Below the pieces are notes generated by a model, which saw nothing but the letters and a program-made list of their open reading frames with translations, was not told the DNA's origin and ran no database searches. The translations under genes and the position numbers were made by a program. 64,000 bases of DNA. Origin: Paramoeba atlantica (taxonomy: Eukaryota; Discosea). Numbering within the stretch: the first letter of the stretch is position 1; each line of letters opens with the position of its first letter. The DNA lies in contig CDRNVI010000043.1 of assembly GCA_977017575.1 (NCBI GenBank), positions 248,001 through 312,000 of the forward strand, read 5' to 3'. Shown piece by piece: positions 36,417-46,411 of the stretch.

Positions 36417-37589
36417 TCAAGCATCCGCCAGCGGAGAATGATTCTGCTTTCCAAGATTGACGCTGATTTCCTCAGAATAAATATGCCACAGGGAATTTAA
36501 ACTTACAACTAATCGGCATACTCTTGTAGTAAAGTCCTTGGACTGCAGAGAAGAGTAAAAACACCACAAGACACGTTCGCACAAGAACTCGCATAATACT
36601 TCTTGCTCGTGACTAACGTCTCTTGATTGTTCCAGAAAGTGACAGGCATTGATTACCTGTAACGCACGCTCTTGATTCATCAGTTCAGGGCATATAGAAC
36701 GGAGGTTATCACGCTCCACATCGAAATCGGTATTTAAGAGTTGCAGAATATTATTCCTCTCGGAAGCAAACATCTGCGCCGCAGCAGACTTTATAGGAGA
36801 GTATTGAGTTATACAGTAGGAACAGAGTACGCTAGACGGAAGTGTCACAATCAACATGCCCAGCAGGATAAAAACAATTCCCAGTGCCTGCCCTGCTGCG
36901 GTACGGGGAACAAGGTCTCCATAACCCACCGTACAGAGAGTGGAGACAACCCAATAAACCCCGTCAAAGATAGACTGGTACGGCGTAGAGAAAGATTCTC
37001 CCACGACGTTCGTACCATTCCAGGAAGATGAAAACGAGTCAAAACGGGATGTGAGATTCTCAACATAGAACGTGAGTACACCCCCAACGAATCCCGCCAT
37101 CAGGAGAGCAGCCAGGCCTACCAGCAGTACGGGACCCGACAAATTCAAAATCCGCACCAATGCTTCATACTGTGAATGCAGTGCAGTAAGACGTAGTAAT
37201 CGCAGTAGACGCAGACTCGACAGAATACGAAGGCCAGGACTGTGCTGAAAGTCGGCGCTGTGCGTTATGAAACAGCAAAGAATTTCATAGAGAAAAGGCA
37301 GAAGACATAGAAATCGACAGAGAAATGCCTTAACATTGAACGGCGTTTGTTTCTTAAAATTCGGAAAAACGAGTTCCAGTAGAAAAGCAATTTCCGTGAA
37401 CCATAGGATGTACAGTGTGGGGCATATTCTGCTGTTGTCAAGCACACAGGCATATATTGCAGGATCTGTCTCAGCAAGGCTCACGGTACAGTTTATTAAG
37501 ATGAGAGCGGCATTTACATAGATTCCAAAATGCAATGGATTAGGACTTCCTTCGGAGTCTCCTCTTCCGTGTTGAGAATTATTGGACAT
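36417..37589 (-). CDS. Voltage-gated potassium channel (six-helix Kv type)
   Basis: 390 residues from ATG 37589. S1-S4 voltage sensor, with S4 arginines at 121, 127, 130 and 133 in RILSSLRLLRLLRL. S5 and S6 flank the pore loop, whose filter is TVGYGD (220-225; STLCTVGYGDLVP). An extracellular N-glycosylation site (NGT) sits in the S5-pore turret. The C-terminal ~130 residues are helical and cytosolic without a cyclic-nucleotide domain. No T1 tetramerisation domain precedes S1, so it is closer to KCNQ-like or protist Kv channels than to Shaker. S4 carries rather few charges, so the voltage dependence may be shallow. Confidence 0.88.
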   Translation of the reverse strand: MSNNSQHGRGDSEGSPNPLHFGIYVNAALILINCTVSLAETDPAIYACVLDNSRICPTLYILWFTEIAFLLELVFPNFKKQTPFNVKAFLCRFLCLLPFLYEILCCFITHSADFQHSPGLRILSSLRLLRLLRLTALHSQYEALVRILNLSGPVLLVGLAALLMAGFVGGVLTFYVENLTSRFDSFSSSWNGTNVVGESFSTPYQSIFDGVYWVVSTLCTVGYGDLVPRTAAGQALGIVFILLGMLIVTLPSSVLCSYCITQYSPIKSAAAQMFASERNNILQLLNTDFDVERDNLRSICPELMNQERALQVINACHFLEQSRDVSHEQEVLCEFLCERVLWCFYSSLQSKDFTTRVCRLVVSLNSLWHIYSEEISVNLGKQNHSPLADA

Positions 37590-37982
37590 AATTGCTAAGC
37601 ATGAAATTATATTCAGACCGATGCATGTATCTGGACCCTGTCGAGCTCAAGGTAAACTCAGGAACATTGAATACTAAAATCACATGATGCAAATATAAAT
37701 ATATTAATACGACAAACATCTAAGTTTGCGTGACCGAAGTGCTGACAAGCGAACCAATGCAGCACTAGTAAAAGGAAGTAGACCCAAGAGAGGGTAAATA
37801 GTCCCAATATCGCACATACAATACTAAATGTAGCGCCAATAACAATATTTTTTTTGGAGCATCTGTATGATGCATGTGGTCTATAGCTACATTCGTCTAT
37901 AGGTAGTATCAGATTCTTTAAATCAAATTGGCTGCATACTTACGGGGTAATGACCTATTCGTGAAGCAAATGATTTACAAAC
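37590..37982. other. Intergenic, 393 bp
   Basis: AT-rich spacer upstream of the K+ channel gene. I see nothing in it. Confidence 0.6.
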
Positions 37983-39542
37983 TTAACACGGAGCTACCCT
38001 TCCCTCGGGAAGAATCTGAAATCTTTTTGCTGCAATGCTTTTGCGACCAGACTTTTGTGTGCGTTTGGAGATCTCCTTAGTCATAGAGCACATCATATTT
38101 AACCGCTCAGTGTACGATTGTACCAAGGAAATTTGTTGAGCATATTCTCCAAGAACAACGCGAAGCGGTGATAAAGAGCTGTACATCTGGGGCAGCTTCT
38201 TTATTGTTGCACCGTGGTATCGAAGAATATGACGAATCCATATCAATAGCCGAGTAATCGCATCCGGGGACACATCCGCGCGCAGAAACTCCATAGCACA
38301 CTCGCGTAAGAATACAGAGGCATGAATAGAGGCAATGCTTCTCACAGTATCCTCAATTTGCGAGCTGTCAAAGTCGTACACAATTTTGCGCAACGTTGTG
38401 GTATCGGCGGCGCGTAAGGCATGTGTGATTAGCAGTGTTATGGACGTTGTGTGTAGGCTTGAGGAATCTGTATTCACCAAAGCTTGAGTCAAATCTAATC
38501 CGTACTTGTTCGGTTTCGGTATTCCGGAAGATAAAGTTTCTGTCGATTGCTGTATAAAGCGAATTTCTTTGCCAGGCATGTTTGCTATTGCATTAGAGAG
38601 CTCGTGGTCTTTGTCGCACCTTTTACAGGAATCGATAAAATGAAAAGATGGCGTAGCTTTGTCAATAGTTACTAGAAACACTTTTCCTTCGTCGATCCAT
38701 GTCGCACGTGTGATATTCGTCAGATTCGGAATTCGCATATAAGGGGTAAGTTCTACTGAATTAACAAGTTCCCAGATGTTCGCACTCCCATCAACGTGCA
38801 CGGAAAGAATGCGATTAGTGAAAACTTGTACGTCTTTAACAACACTCTCTGCAGCGATAGCTGACCTGCACGCTGCCCCTGAATCGTTTCCTTCGGGTCC
38901 TTGCATTACGTTCCACAACATAAGAGTAGGAATTCGGGAATCACAAGTGAGCAAATTTCCATCTTTTAAAAACGTCATAGCACTCGGGGCGGCCGTGTGT
39001 CCCGCGAAGGACTGTTGCTGCTTAAGAGTAACAAAACCATCCTCGGGTGTGGGTTCCCATAGGGTAACAGTTTGTGATGTGCTGATAGCCAGTTGACTTC
39101 CTGCTTCACTGCAACATAGTTTTTCCATTTCTTGCCGGTCTGGAGTTCGAAGTAGAAAGGACAAAGTCATGTGCTGGACATCTAATGAATATACAGCATG
39201 GGCGCAGAGACATACGCAGCGCGCTGATTTACCTATTGGTGCTATGGCGCGTATTTGTTGCGAAGAATTCGCATGCTTTGCTCTAAGTTGTGTTTGTAGA
39301 GTTCCTCGAAGTTCCTGTTGCTTTACATTCCATACCCGTAGTTCCCCAATATTAGTACCGAACGAAAGAAAAGCATCGTTTACCCAACAAAGTGCAGTAA
39401 TTACGCTCTTTTCTTTTGAGGATCGATTCGATTTTTCGCACTTTACGATATCGCATCCTGTATTTTGTGGTGACCAAAGTTCAATCTCTGTGCCGCGAGA
39501 ACGACAAAGGGCCAAATGTGTGGTGGATAATTCGGATAGCAT
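37983..39542 (-). CDS. WDR43/UTP5-like small-subunit processome protein
   Basis: 519 residues from ATG 39542. The N-terminal ~310 residues are a divergent WD40 propeller (IELWSPQ, LRVWNVKQQEL, VTLWEPTPEDGF, LMLWNVMQG, ANIWELVNS). The C-terminal part is a UTP12-type helical domain: TSITLLITHALRAADTTTLRKIVYDF, AITRLLIWIRHILRYHGATI and a closing helical tail. This order (one propeller plus UTP12) fits UTP5/WDR43 of the t-UTP/UTPA complex, which starts pre-rRNA transcription and processing in the nucleolus. UTP12 (two propellers) is excluded by length; UTP4, UTP9 and UTP15 are less likely. The C terminus is basic. Confidence 0.65.
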   Translation of the reverse strand: MLSELSTTHLALCRSRGTEIELWSPQNTGCDIVKCEKSNRSSKEKSVITALCWVNDAFLSFGTNIGELRVWNVKQQELRGTLQTQLRAKHANSSQQIRAIAPIGKSARCVCLCAHAVYSLDVQHMTLSFLLRTPDRQEMEKLCCSEAGSQLAISTSQTVTLWEPTPEDGFVTLKQQQSFAGHTAAPSAMTFLKDGNLLTCDSRIPTLMLWNVMQGPEGNDSGAACRSAIAAESVVKDVQVFTNRILSVHVDGSANIWELVNSVELTPYMRIPNLTNITRATWIDEGKVFLVTIDKATPSFHFIDSCKRCDKDHELSNAIANMPGKEIRFIQQSTETLSSGIPKPNKYGLDLTQALVNTDSSSLHTTSITLLITHALRAADTTTLRKIVYDFDSSQIEDTVRSIASIHASVFLRECAMEFLRADVSPDAITRLLIWIRHILRYHGATIKKLPQMYSSLSPLRVVLGEYAQQISLVQSYTERLNMMCSMTKEISKRTQKSGRKSIAAKRFQILPEGRVAPC

Positions 39543-39716
39543 CTCAGAAATAAGACACTAGAAAAAGGGTACAAGGAAAAGTAATAAATGGCACACGTTT
39601 TTATATCAGTTTCCCAATGTTTCATACACTTATTTCGTGAAAGTATTACAAAAATCGAAGAAATATAATTGGGCATCAACCATGAATTAGGTCAGATATA
39701 CACAAGATATATCAAT

Positions 39717-41270
39717 TCAATAAATTTGAGTAGTAGTTGTTGTAAAGTTTCCATCAGTTGACACCGTTCCCTCACGACTTGTAAACACCCAACCACGTTC
39801 ATCGACAAGTTCCGTCATGAGCCCCGCGTGATTGTAGAAGAAAGAGGTGATATGGGGTCCTCGAAGTCTTAGGTTTCCCCTGGTATTGCGAACAAGAATC
39901 TTGGCATCGACAGTGCCTCTATCGCCCACTACTTTAATCTGAGCATGTGACACGAGTGAACAACTCCTTGCAAGGCTTCGCCATGACAGTAGACCACAAC
40001 TTTCTGTTGTTCCACGAAATACGTAAATCTCAGAGGCACCGAATGCTACTTTTGCGTTTGAAAGAGTCTGAACATCTGTGTATGGCTCAGATGCAGATTC
40101 CATGATTGCCACCCAGTCTACGTTCCTTTCACCCGTATCAAGTTTTTCGACGTATGTTTTCAATATATTCAAATCACAAAGTCGCATCAAAACACCATTA
40201 ATCCTCTTTTCCTTCAGAGACTCCATCCATCTTTTCCACTGCTCCGCGTTACTTGGAAGATGTGTATCGGAGTACACCAGCGTTGCTCCAGAGCATAAAC
40301 TGGCAAAGTGGGCTAAGATTGGTCCAATGTGATCTGTTTCTCTGGATGGAAAAATTGTGAAACGTTTCCCATGGGTTAAATTCACTATGCTCGAGAAACA
40401 TTGCCCGGAATTCATGCAGTTTCGATGAGTGTATACCACACAAACTTTATCCTCCAATGCGGGGTTGGGATCATTCAAAATCAAAATAGGATCATCAGGG
40501 TGAGACAGCAAACTGTGCCTTCTCAATCTATGTTCTCTGTATGAGAATGGTCCCCAGAGTGGTAGCGGTGTCGTGGAATTGGACGCCGAAGGAATTGTTT
40601 TTGCATCATTTAGGGTATCTATAAAGATGCATTGCTGTAAATATGGAAATTCTCTCGATTGAATCCACTGCATAGTTTGTCCCGGATAGGAATAGCCCAG
40701 CTCTGGTAAGACTTCGTACAAAATATCACGAAAAGATATGGATCGGTAGGTTGTTTCCTTGCCCTTATTCTCCGAAATTGAGTACGTTTCACACGCAACA
40801 AGGAATCGGGGCTGAAACTGGTTGAGGGCCAAACGTATTTTATCCGCTGTGACCCATCGTTCAGGAAGTAGCGCAAGAATGGCTCCGACCTTTGAAACTG
40901 CCAATTGCAATAAAAACATTTCACTTCGCATTGGAAGAAAGGCAACAACCAAATCTGCTGGACGCATTCCTTGTGAAATAAGTCCTTCGGCAAACGCATC
41001 AGAAAACATTTGCACCTCCTCGTACGTTAATTGGTTTTGGCAGCTCTGGGAAGGCATCTCCAGTGCAACATCTGCGTGACGCTGTCTTCGTAACAAGCGG
41101 GTGTAGTGACTTATAACCTGATCATTAATGTTGATATCTTGCGGACCAGCGAGTTCGCTATATACAGGGTTTAGTCTTGAATTTCCCATACACAAGGAAG
41201 TTTTCCCCCCACGGGGCTGTTGCAGCCTTGACCGAGAAGAAAAAAGAAGCAGTCTTCGAACCGCTCTCAT
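39717..41270 (-). CDS. Divergent, C-terminally short acyl-CoA synthetase-like protein
   Basis: 517 residues from ATG 41270. The basic N terminus (MRAVRRLLLFSSRSRLQQPRGG) is a likely mitochondrial presequence. The body follows the AMP-binding enzyme fold of ACSF2-like fatty acyl-CoA synthetases: LTYEEVQMFSDAFAEGLISQGMRPADLVVAFLPM, AVSKVGAILALLPE, and late LRLRGPHITSFFYN with ELVDERGWVFTSREG. The usual Thr/Ser/Gly-rich P-loop (TSGTTG-PKG) is replaced by DKVCVVYTHRNCMN, and the chain ends where the hinge and the ~110-residue C-terminal lid with its catalytic Lys should begin. It is probably a pseudoenzyme or a decaying gene. An in-frame extension upstream of 41270 runs through a MITE and has no ATG. 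Confidence 0.65.
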   Translation of the reverse strand: MRAVRRLLLFSSRSRLQQPRGGKTSLCMGNSRLNPVYSELAGPQDININDQVISHYTRLLRRQRHADVALEMPSQSCQNQLTYEEVQMFSDAFAEGLISQGMRPADLVVAFLPMRSEMFLLQLAVSKVGAILALLPERWVTADKIRLALNQFQPRFLVACETYSISENKGKETTYRSISFRDILYEVLPELGYSYPGQTMQWIQSREFPYLQQCIFIDTLNDAKTIPSASNSTTPLPLWGPFSYREHRLRRHSLLSHPDDPILILNDPNPALEDKVCVVYTHRNCMNSGQCFSSIVNLTHGKRFTIFPSRETDHIGPILAHFASLCSGATLVYSDTHLPSNAEQWKRWMESLKEKRINGVLMRLCDLNILKTYVEKLDTGERNVDWVAIMESASEPYTDVQTLSNAKVAFGASEIYVFRGTTESCGLLSWRSLARSCSLVSHAQIKVVGDRGTVDAKILVRNTRGNLRLRGPHITSFFYNHAGLMTELVDERGWVFTSREGTVSTDGNFTTTTTQIY

Positions 41271-42043
41271 GTGCGCAAATTGTACAATTTTTATGCCATG
41301 TACTTCGAAACCAAGAAGGGGGTTAATTGTTCTACAAATACAAATAGTACCGTATACCCCCCCCAGTAAGGTACCCCCCCAAGAGAGATTTGGCCCTTTT
41401 TGGGCTGACCCCCCAGTAAGAGAGATTTGGCTCGGGAGCCCCACAGGAGGCGTATAGGGGGTAGAGGGTAGGGGGTGGGTGTCTGCATGTTGGGGGACTC
41501 GGGGGTAACCCAAAGAAGCGTTTTAAGTTAATACGTGTTAAATTAACACGTTTTCACAAGAAAAAATAGAAAAAATAGTCAAAAAAGTTGGGAGAAAAGA
41601 GGAAACTGGCGAAAAAAGCATACCCCCCCAGTAAGAGAGATTTGGCCATTTCGATCCAAAACCCATTCTCTTACTGGGGGTATACGGTATTAGCTACGTA
41701 AAAGTTTTCAAGGTAGTCAAACGAAGGTCCTATGCCGGATATGCACAAAACGACTAACCCGATTAAAAACTGCACATATACAACGAAAAAGTAATAGTAA
41801 GATCATCATACGCATGTCTTACAGGGGCATCCCGATTTTATACTGTATGTATCGCACCTTCAGATGCACATTGTATTCCTATGGAGAACATAGGGAAGTA
41901 TTCTACTTTTCAGCTAAGAGTCCTACAAATCGTCTCGTAATTGCCAGCGCGTGACAAAGTAATCAATAGTTCCGGTACCATGTACTCTTTAAAAATATAT
42001 ATACAGATATACGCAGTTGAAAACGAAGAATAATGTTTGACTG
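41271..42043. other. Intergenic, 773 bp, containing a MITE
   Basis: Between the permuted GTPase stop and the acyl-CoA synthetase-like start. 338 bp of it is the MITE listed next. The remaining DNA (41271-41349 and 41688-42043) is AT-rich and holds no gene I can see. Confidence 0.6.
41350..41687. mobile_element. 338-bp MITE with TA target duplication and tandem C-rich ends
   Basis: The left end is CCGTATACCCCCCCCAGTAAG and the right end the complement CTTACTGGGGGTATACGG (the C-run differs in length). TA flanks both sides (41348-41349, 41688-41689). A subunit, accccccagtaagagagatt followed by tggc, is repeated near the left end and again at about 41625-41646. There is no transposase. It lies 80 bp before the start codon of the acyl-CoA synthetase-like gene, so it may contribute promoter or leader sequence. 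Confidence 0.85.
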
Positions 42044-44719
42044 CTATTCCACCAAACGTCCTTCTTGTTCTAGCTCTTTTAAAACATCTTCAAACGGAAC
42101 TGCAGTGTGATCAATATCAGGTACTGAACCGATTAGTTTTCTAGTAGAACTGTGTATCGAGTCTTGTGCATCTGGAACTGGACCTGAAGGAGCCGACGAG
42201 TCAACTGGCTCGTCAACAAGTCGTATGAGCGTCTCTGGCTTGGCATTTTTTGAATACTTACCATGACAGCATCGGCTAGAAGGAATTCTACCCCACGGAT
42301 GCGCCCGAATCGTTCTATAATTAGGATGTCGAGCTTTAAACAAGAGCTTTCGCCACATGAGATCTTTATAACGTAACGGAGGTCTCACGCCGAATTCCAT
42401 ACTGTTGTGAGCACGAACACGAAGTACCACGTCAGCACTGGGAGAGTAAAATGTAATCCACCCTAATCCATTGAAATATATGTCAGCTTTCGGATAGTTA
42501 ATGTTGTCGTCACATTCAAACAAAAACTTTTTTGTCTTTTTTAAGCCTTCCCGTACTGCATTAGGGTCATAAGGGGGCTTAAGTAGTGTTCCCGTATGCT
42601 GTCGCCACGTGTCTTCAGCCAGTTCTGTCTCAATTCGAAGGTGGGACACATCACGCGAGCAATAAACACCTGCAAGTAAACCATGATGACTGCACCTTAT
42701 CACATCTATGGCCACTAACCCACTCAAAAACAGTGTAAATTCCTGTGCAAGCTTATAGTACGTTGGTTTGAGTCGCTTTCGAGAGGGGACCTGCATTGAA
42801 CACTGTGCTTGCTCGCGAAGGTTCAGTACTGTTCGATGTTGCCAGCGCGGGATTACCCCAGGCGTGTCATATAGTGTGACATTCGCCGTCTTTGCAGCTA
42901 GGGGGATACCGACCATTCGTATCGTTGTACCGGGTATAGGGGACGTTGTGACTACTTTGGGTATTCGCATACGATTCGTGCCAAGAGGAATCCGCGGCAT
43001 GTCCGCCGGGGAGGCATGAGGAGGAATTTTCCATTTCGCCTCAAGTCGTGTCGTTCCGTCCACTTGAGCACGAAGGGAGTACTCCTTTGTGGCTCCTGGG
43101 TGGGGTGGCTGGGGAGCCGCATAGTAGCGCATGAGTGCATTCATCACGGAGGACTTGCCCACATTCGTGCAACCGACCAGGTAGGCATTGGTAGGTGCTC
43201 CCGGCAAGGAGCGAGTTATGTTTGTCAGCTGATCGATGCGATTTGCAAGTTGCTCCATATACCATCCATGCCGCGCGGATACAACCATAATGTCTTTTAA
43301 ATGTTTGGGCTGTACACGTAGGGGTCGGAGTTGGTCGTAGATCCATGCCCGGTAGTAGGAGTGACTCTGTGCTACTTTGCGGTATAGTTCCTGAGAGGTT
43401 TCCATCGGTGTTCGTTGAATGAGATCCAGTTTGTTCGCCACAAGAAGAATAGGATTATTCATACTGATTAAGCTAGGGAGGTCCTGAATTAACGTACCAT
43501 TGAAATTCGATAAGTCCGTAACAAGAACTATAAGACCCTTTTCGTCTCGAAGAGCGCTGAGCTGTTCTCGAAAGTCTTGAGCGGACATTATAGTGTCTTC
43601 TGTTGATGTGCGGTAATTCTTCAGGGCTCGACATCGTGAGCATACAACCGGATATAATTTACTAAAATGCATAGAACGAAATTCTTGATCAGTCATAAAG
43701 TCCAACCACTCTTCTCCATATTGCTTTCCGTTCTCGGCCCAGTGGCAGAGTAAGCGATACCTGCGTTCAGCATATTCTGTGCGGTCTTTCATTGTCATGC
43801 TGTACTTTGTGAGCCAGTCGTGTATATGGCGATGCGTAAGGTACCCGAATTCTTGTTCATTTTCGGATTGAAAAGCGGCACCACATCCAGGACAGGCGTC
43901 TACACCTATGGTAGGTATTTCAAAATGCGGTGTTGAAAAAGTAAGCACACTGCTTTTTTCTGCCTGTTGCTTTTCCATTTCACTGGCTGCCGCGTAATCG
44001 ATTCTTTGGCGCCCACCCCAAACAGAAAACCAGGATTCAAATTTACATTTAGCAGCTTGCAATTTGTTTGCTCTGGCGAACTCGTCATCGTCCAGCGTTG
44101 TCATTAAAACACCCTTCTCAAACTTGGATTCTAGGCTCTCCGCGTTTTTAGGCGTCGCGGGATCACGATTCACGCAAAGATGCATGATTTTATTGTACAA
44201 GGAGTTTAAGTGTTTATTTAACGGTTGAAGAGCGTCCCGCTGCTCGTCCTTCATAAGATAGTACTCAAGACCTTCAGGTATGATCTGGCGCTTTGATGGT
44301 ACAGAAGTGGCTTCAGGAAGAAGGGTGTGTGGTGATTTTTCTGCGAATGCTTGTAATTTCGATGACGCCCATTCTTGCACGGAAAGGGAGTCTGAGGCAT
44401 CGCTAGATGGCCTGAGATCGTGTGTTGATTGCGATTGCATCGTATTTGAAGTGATCTCCTCGGGTATCCTTTGCTCCACTGGAGTTGAAGAAATGAGCGG
44501 AAGACTCTCTTGCGCGGATACCTGCCCCATATACAAGCTCACTGGAGTTGAACTGCTAGTTTTACGCTTAGAAAATGGGGTGGATGCGGTATTCATCCCT
44601 TTCTCCGCAATTGTTGCTGTGGTTACCATAGTGACTGCACGGGAAGAACGTTTGGAGCGAGGCTTTTTCGTAAAAGATGAGACATACTTACCAAGCTGTG
44701 TATGTCGCGACAGAAACAT
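42044..44719 (-). CDS. Circularly permuted GTPase, YqeH/NOA1/BPG2 type, organelle-targeted
   Basis: 891 residues from ATG 44719. The family assists assembly of the small ribosomal subunit in bacteria, mitochondria and plastids. Motifs occur in permuted order: zinc finger CPGCG (276-280) with CSRCRAL (360-366), G4 NKLD (429-432), then G1 GCTNVGKSS (about 508-516), then G3 LYDTPGVI (about 605). The first ~120 residues are Ser/Thr/Lys-rich, basic at the start (LGKYVSSFTKKPRSKRSSR) and presequence-like. The protein is longer than typical homologues (about 550-700 residues) because of the low-complexity N terminus and a C-terminal tail. The compartment (mitochondrion or plastid) cannot be told from sequence by eye. 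Confidence 0.88.
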   Translation of the reverse strand: MFLSRHTQLGKYVSSFTKKPRSKRSSRAVTMVTTATIAEKGMNTASTPFSKRKTSSSTPVSLYMGQVSAQESLPLISSTPVEQRIPEEITSNTMQSQSTHDLRPSSDASDSLSVQEWASSKLQAFAEKSPHTLLPEATSVPSKRQIIPEGLEYYLMKDEQRDALQPLNKHLNSLYNKIMHLCVNRDPATPKNAESLESKFEKGVLMTTLDDDEFARANKLQAAKCKFESWFSVWGGRQRIDYAAASEMEKQQAEKSSVLTFSTPHFEIPTIGVDACPGCGAAFQSENEQEFGYLTHRHIHDWLTKYSMTMKDRTEYAERRYRLLCHWAENGKQYGEEWLDFMTDQEFRSMHFSKLYPVVCSRCRALKNYRTSTEDTIMSAQDFREQLSALRDEKGLIVLVTDLSNFNGTLIQDLPSLISMNNPILLVANKLDLIQRTPMETSQELYRKVAQSHSYYRAWIYDQLRPLRVQPKHLKDIMVVSARHGWYMEQLANRIDQLTNITRSLPGAPTNAYLVGCTNVGKSSVMNALMRYYAAPQPPHPGATKEYSLRAQVDGTTRLEAKWKIPPHASPADMPRIPLGTNRMRIPKVVTTSPIPGTTIRMVGIPLAAKTANVTLYDTPGVIPRWQHRTVLNLREQAQCSMQVPSRKRLKPTYYKLAQEFTLFLSGLVAIDVIRCSHHGLLAGVYCSRDVSHLRIETELAEDTWRQHTGTLLKPPYDPNAVREGLKKTKKFLFECDDNINYPKADIYFNGLGWITFYSPSADVVLRVRAHNSMEFGVRPPLRYKDLMWRKLLFKARHPNYRTIRAHPWGRIPSSRCCHGKYSKNAKPETLIRLVDEPVDSSAPSGPVPDAQDSIHSSTRKLIGSVPDIDHTAVPFEDVLKELEQEGRLVE

Positions 44720-45127
44720 CAAACAAAAAGAAGAATGGCACTCCTCTACTCAGTGATAGAATCTTATTAGCTACATGAAGAAATAATTTCAGCGACGCAA
44801 TTAATTAATTAAGGCAATGATATAAATTAAGTCAATGATAGGTAAAAAAAACTTTGATATACAAATGCCACGAACGAAGCATCTTTATCGTACTGTAGAA
44901 CTTAATTTGTTTTTAACTTTTAAGATTATGACTAGTCATCTCTGAAAATTAAGATAACGATTTATGTACATACACCGCGTATGTATAAATAAAATATGAA
45001 TTACAGAGAAGTATTTATTGCATAGATAAAAAAAGGAGGATACCCAAACATAGAACCGGGATAAAAACATGAGTTACCGCTTCTGGCATGCCCATTACTA
45101 AAGCTGATACGAGTATTAAGAACACAG
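44720..45127. other. Intergenic, 408 bp
   Basis: AT-rich spacer with an atta-aattaatt repeat patch near 44799-44810. No gene. Confidence 0.6.
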
Positions 45128-46411
45128 TTATGTTACGGAAACAAAGCCGGAAACAATACTCAGCACGCCACATACTATCCCCATGCTTATCACAATGTAG
45201 TTCAGTATTTTCGTTGATTTTGAGAGCTTGTTACTAAAAATACAAGTGTGGAATAGGGAAGGCAGTATGAATGCTGTGGAGGCGGTTAAACCACCTCCAA
45301 TAGAACTTACAGGTCCGAACCCATGTGTGGCGAATGTAGCGCACACACCACTTGAGATCACTATGATCCATCTTACCAATGTCGTCACGTGGCGATACGT
45401 GCATATACGTGAGTACAAAGCAGATATTCCACGTTTCCGTCCAGGAATAGAATCTACAGGCTTTGCAGGCTCAAAAACGTGGAACACGGGGTACATAACT
45501 AGAGGATATCCGCAAACCAACATAAGACTCACGCACATGCGCAGAACGCTAAGGACCGGGTTGTCATCAGGAAGGTTGAGAAAGAGCACCGCATTTGTGG
45601 ATTCTCCGAATGCAGCGTAGACTAAAAAACTAAAGCCAACGAAAGACACGAAAGCAAGTAAGAAAGCCGACACTGCGGCAAATGCGTACCGCTTGCGAAC
45701 ATTCAAGGGCGTGTCTTGAATGAGCTCCAACGTTTCGACGTGTGCAGCGAACGCGAAAACCAGAATTCCGAATGCCTCAAAGGCACCTGTGAAAGTGGTA
45801 TAAGGAGAGATGCGATCAAACAAAACTCCATGTATCCGAAGCGCGTGGTACAAAACAGCACCTATGCCACTAAAGAAAGCAATATTTCCAAGAGCAGAAG
45901 TAAGGCTTAAATGCTTTGTTGACTTTGGCACACAGAGAAACATCTCTATCAGGGTAATTATTATCACCATAACCCTGTGGTCCCATTGAGGTGCAATGAT
46001 GGGGGTGGAGTTTTCGGCAATGAATATAATGTACGTGACGCATGCAATCCATTGACAAGGAACAATGCAAAGAAAAGCAACGAGAGGTCCGGAAACTGAA
46101 TTTTGAAACGATCGTCGCGCAAGCTCAACGTACCCAATGTGTGTGGTGTTGTTTAATGTTGAGGTTGTGTCGTACGTTGTGTTGCTAACTTCGCTGAGAT
46201 GAGCTCTTTTTTCTATCTCCTCATCTGATACCTTTAGGGCACAGGCACATACTTGCAGCACTGCACGTACGGTGCAAAGCCATACGATTGTGACAAGAAG
46301 AAGACCTACGGCCCATCCAGCCCGCATGAAACAGTATGGCATAGCAAGAACTCCGGTTCCTGACACCGACTTAAAAATGCTCAAGAAAAGTCCAAATACA
46401 GAACCTTTCAT
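45128..46411 (-). CDS. Amino-acid transporter, AAAP/SLC36-SLC38 family
   Basis: 427 residues from ATG 46411, with about 10-11 membrane helices. The family signature in helix 1 is clear: SIFKSVSGTGVLAMPYCFMRAGWAVG. AFEAFGILVFAFAAHVETLELIQDT matches the central conserved segment. Proton-coupled uptake or vacuolar/lysosomal export of neutral amino acids is the usual role. The loop after helix 2 (residues ~60-90) carries several N-glycosylation-like sites (NTT). No long cytosolic N terminus is present, as in PAT-type members. The substrate cannot be inferred. Confidence 0.87.
   Translation of the reverse strand: MKGSVFGLFLSIFKSVSGTGVLAMPYCFMRAGWAVGLLLVTIVWLCTVRAVLQVCACALKVSDEEIEKRAHLSEVSNTTYDTTSTLNNTTHIGYVELARRSFQNSVSGPLVAFLCIVPCQWIACVTYIIFIAENSTPIIAPQWDHRVMVIIITLIEMFLCVPKSTKHLSLTSALGNIAFFSGIGAVLYHALRIHGVLFDRISPYTTFTGAFEAFGILVFAFAAHVETLELIQDTPLNVRKRYAFAAVSAFLLAFVSFVGFSFLVYAAFGESTNAVLFLNLPDDNPVLSVLRMCVSLMLVCGYPLVMYPVFHVFEPAKPVDSIPGRKRGISALYSRICTYRHVTTLVRWIIVISSGVCATFATHGFGPVSSIGGGLTASTAFILPSLFHTCIFSNKLSKSTKILNYIVISMGIVCGVLSIVSGFVSVT

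Noticed and set aside
36278-36454. 59-codon N-terminal extension of Derlin
   Set aside because: It is not Derlin-like, overlaps the 3' end of the K+ channel gene, and the internal ATG gives the canonical N terminus.
41271-41513. N-terminal extension of the acyl-CoA synthetase-like protein through the MITE
   Set aside because: It begins with TTG and has no ATG; the ATG at 41270 gives a good presequence.
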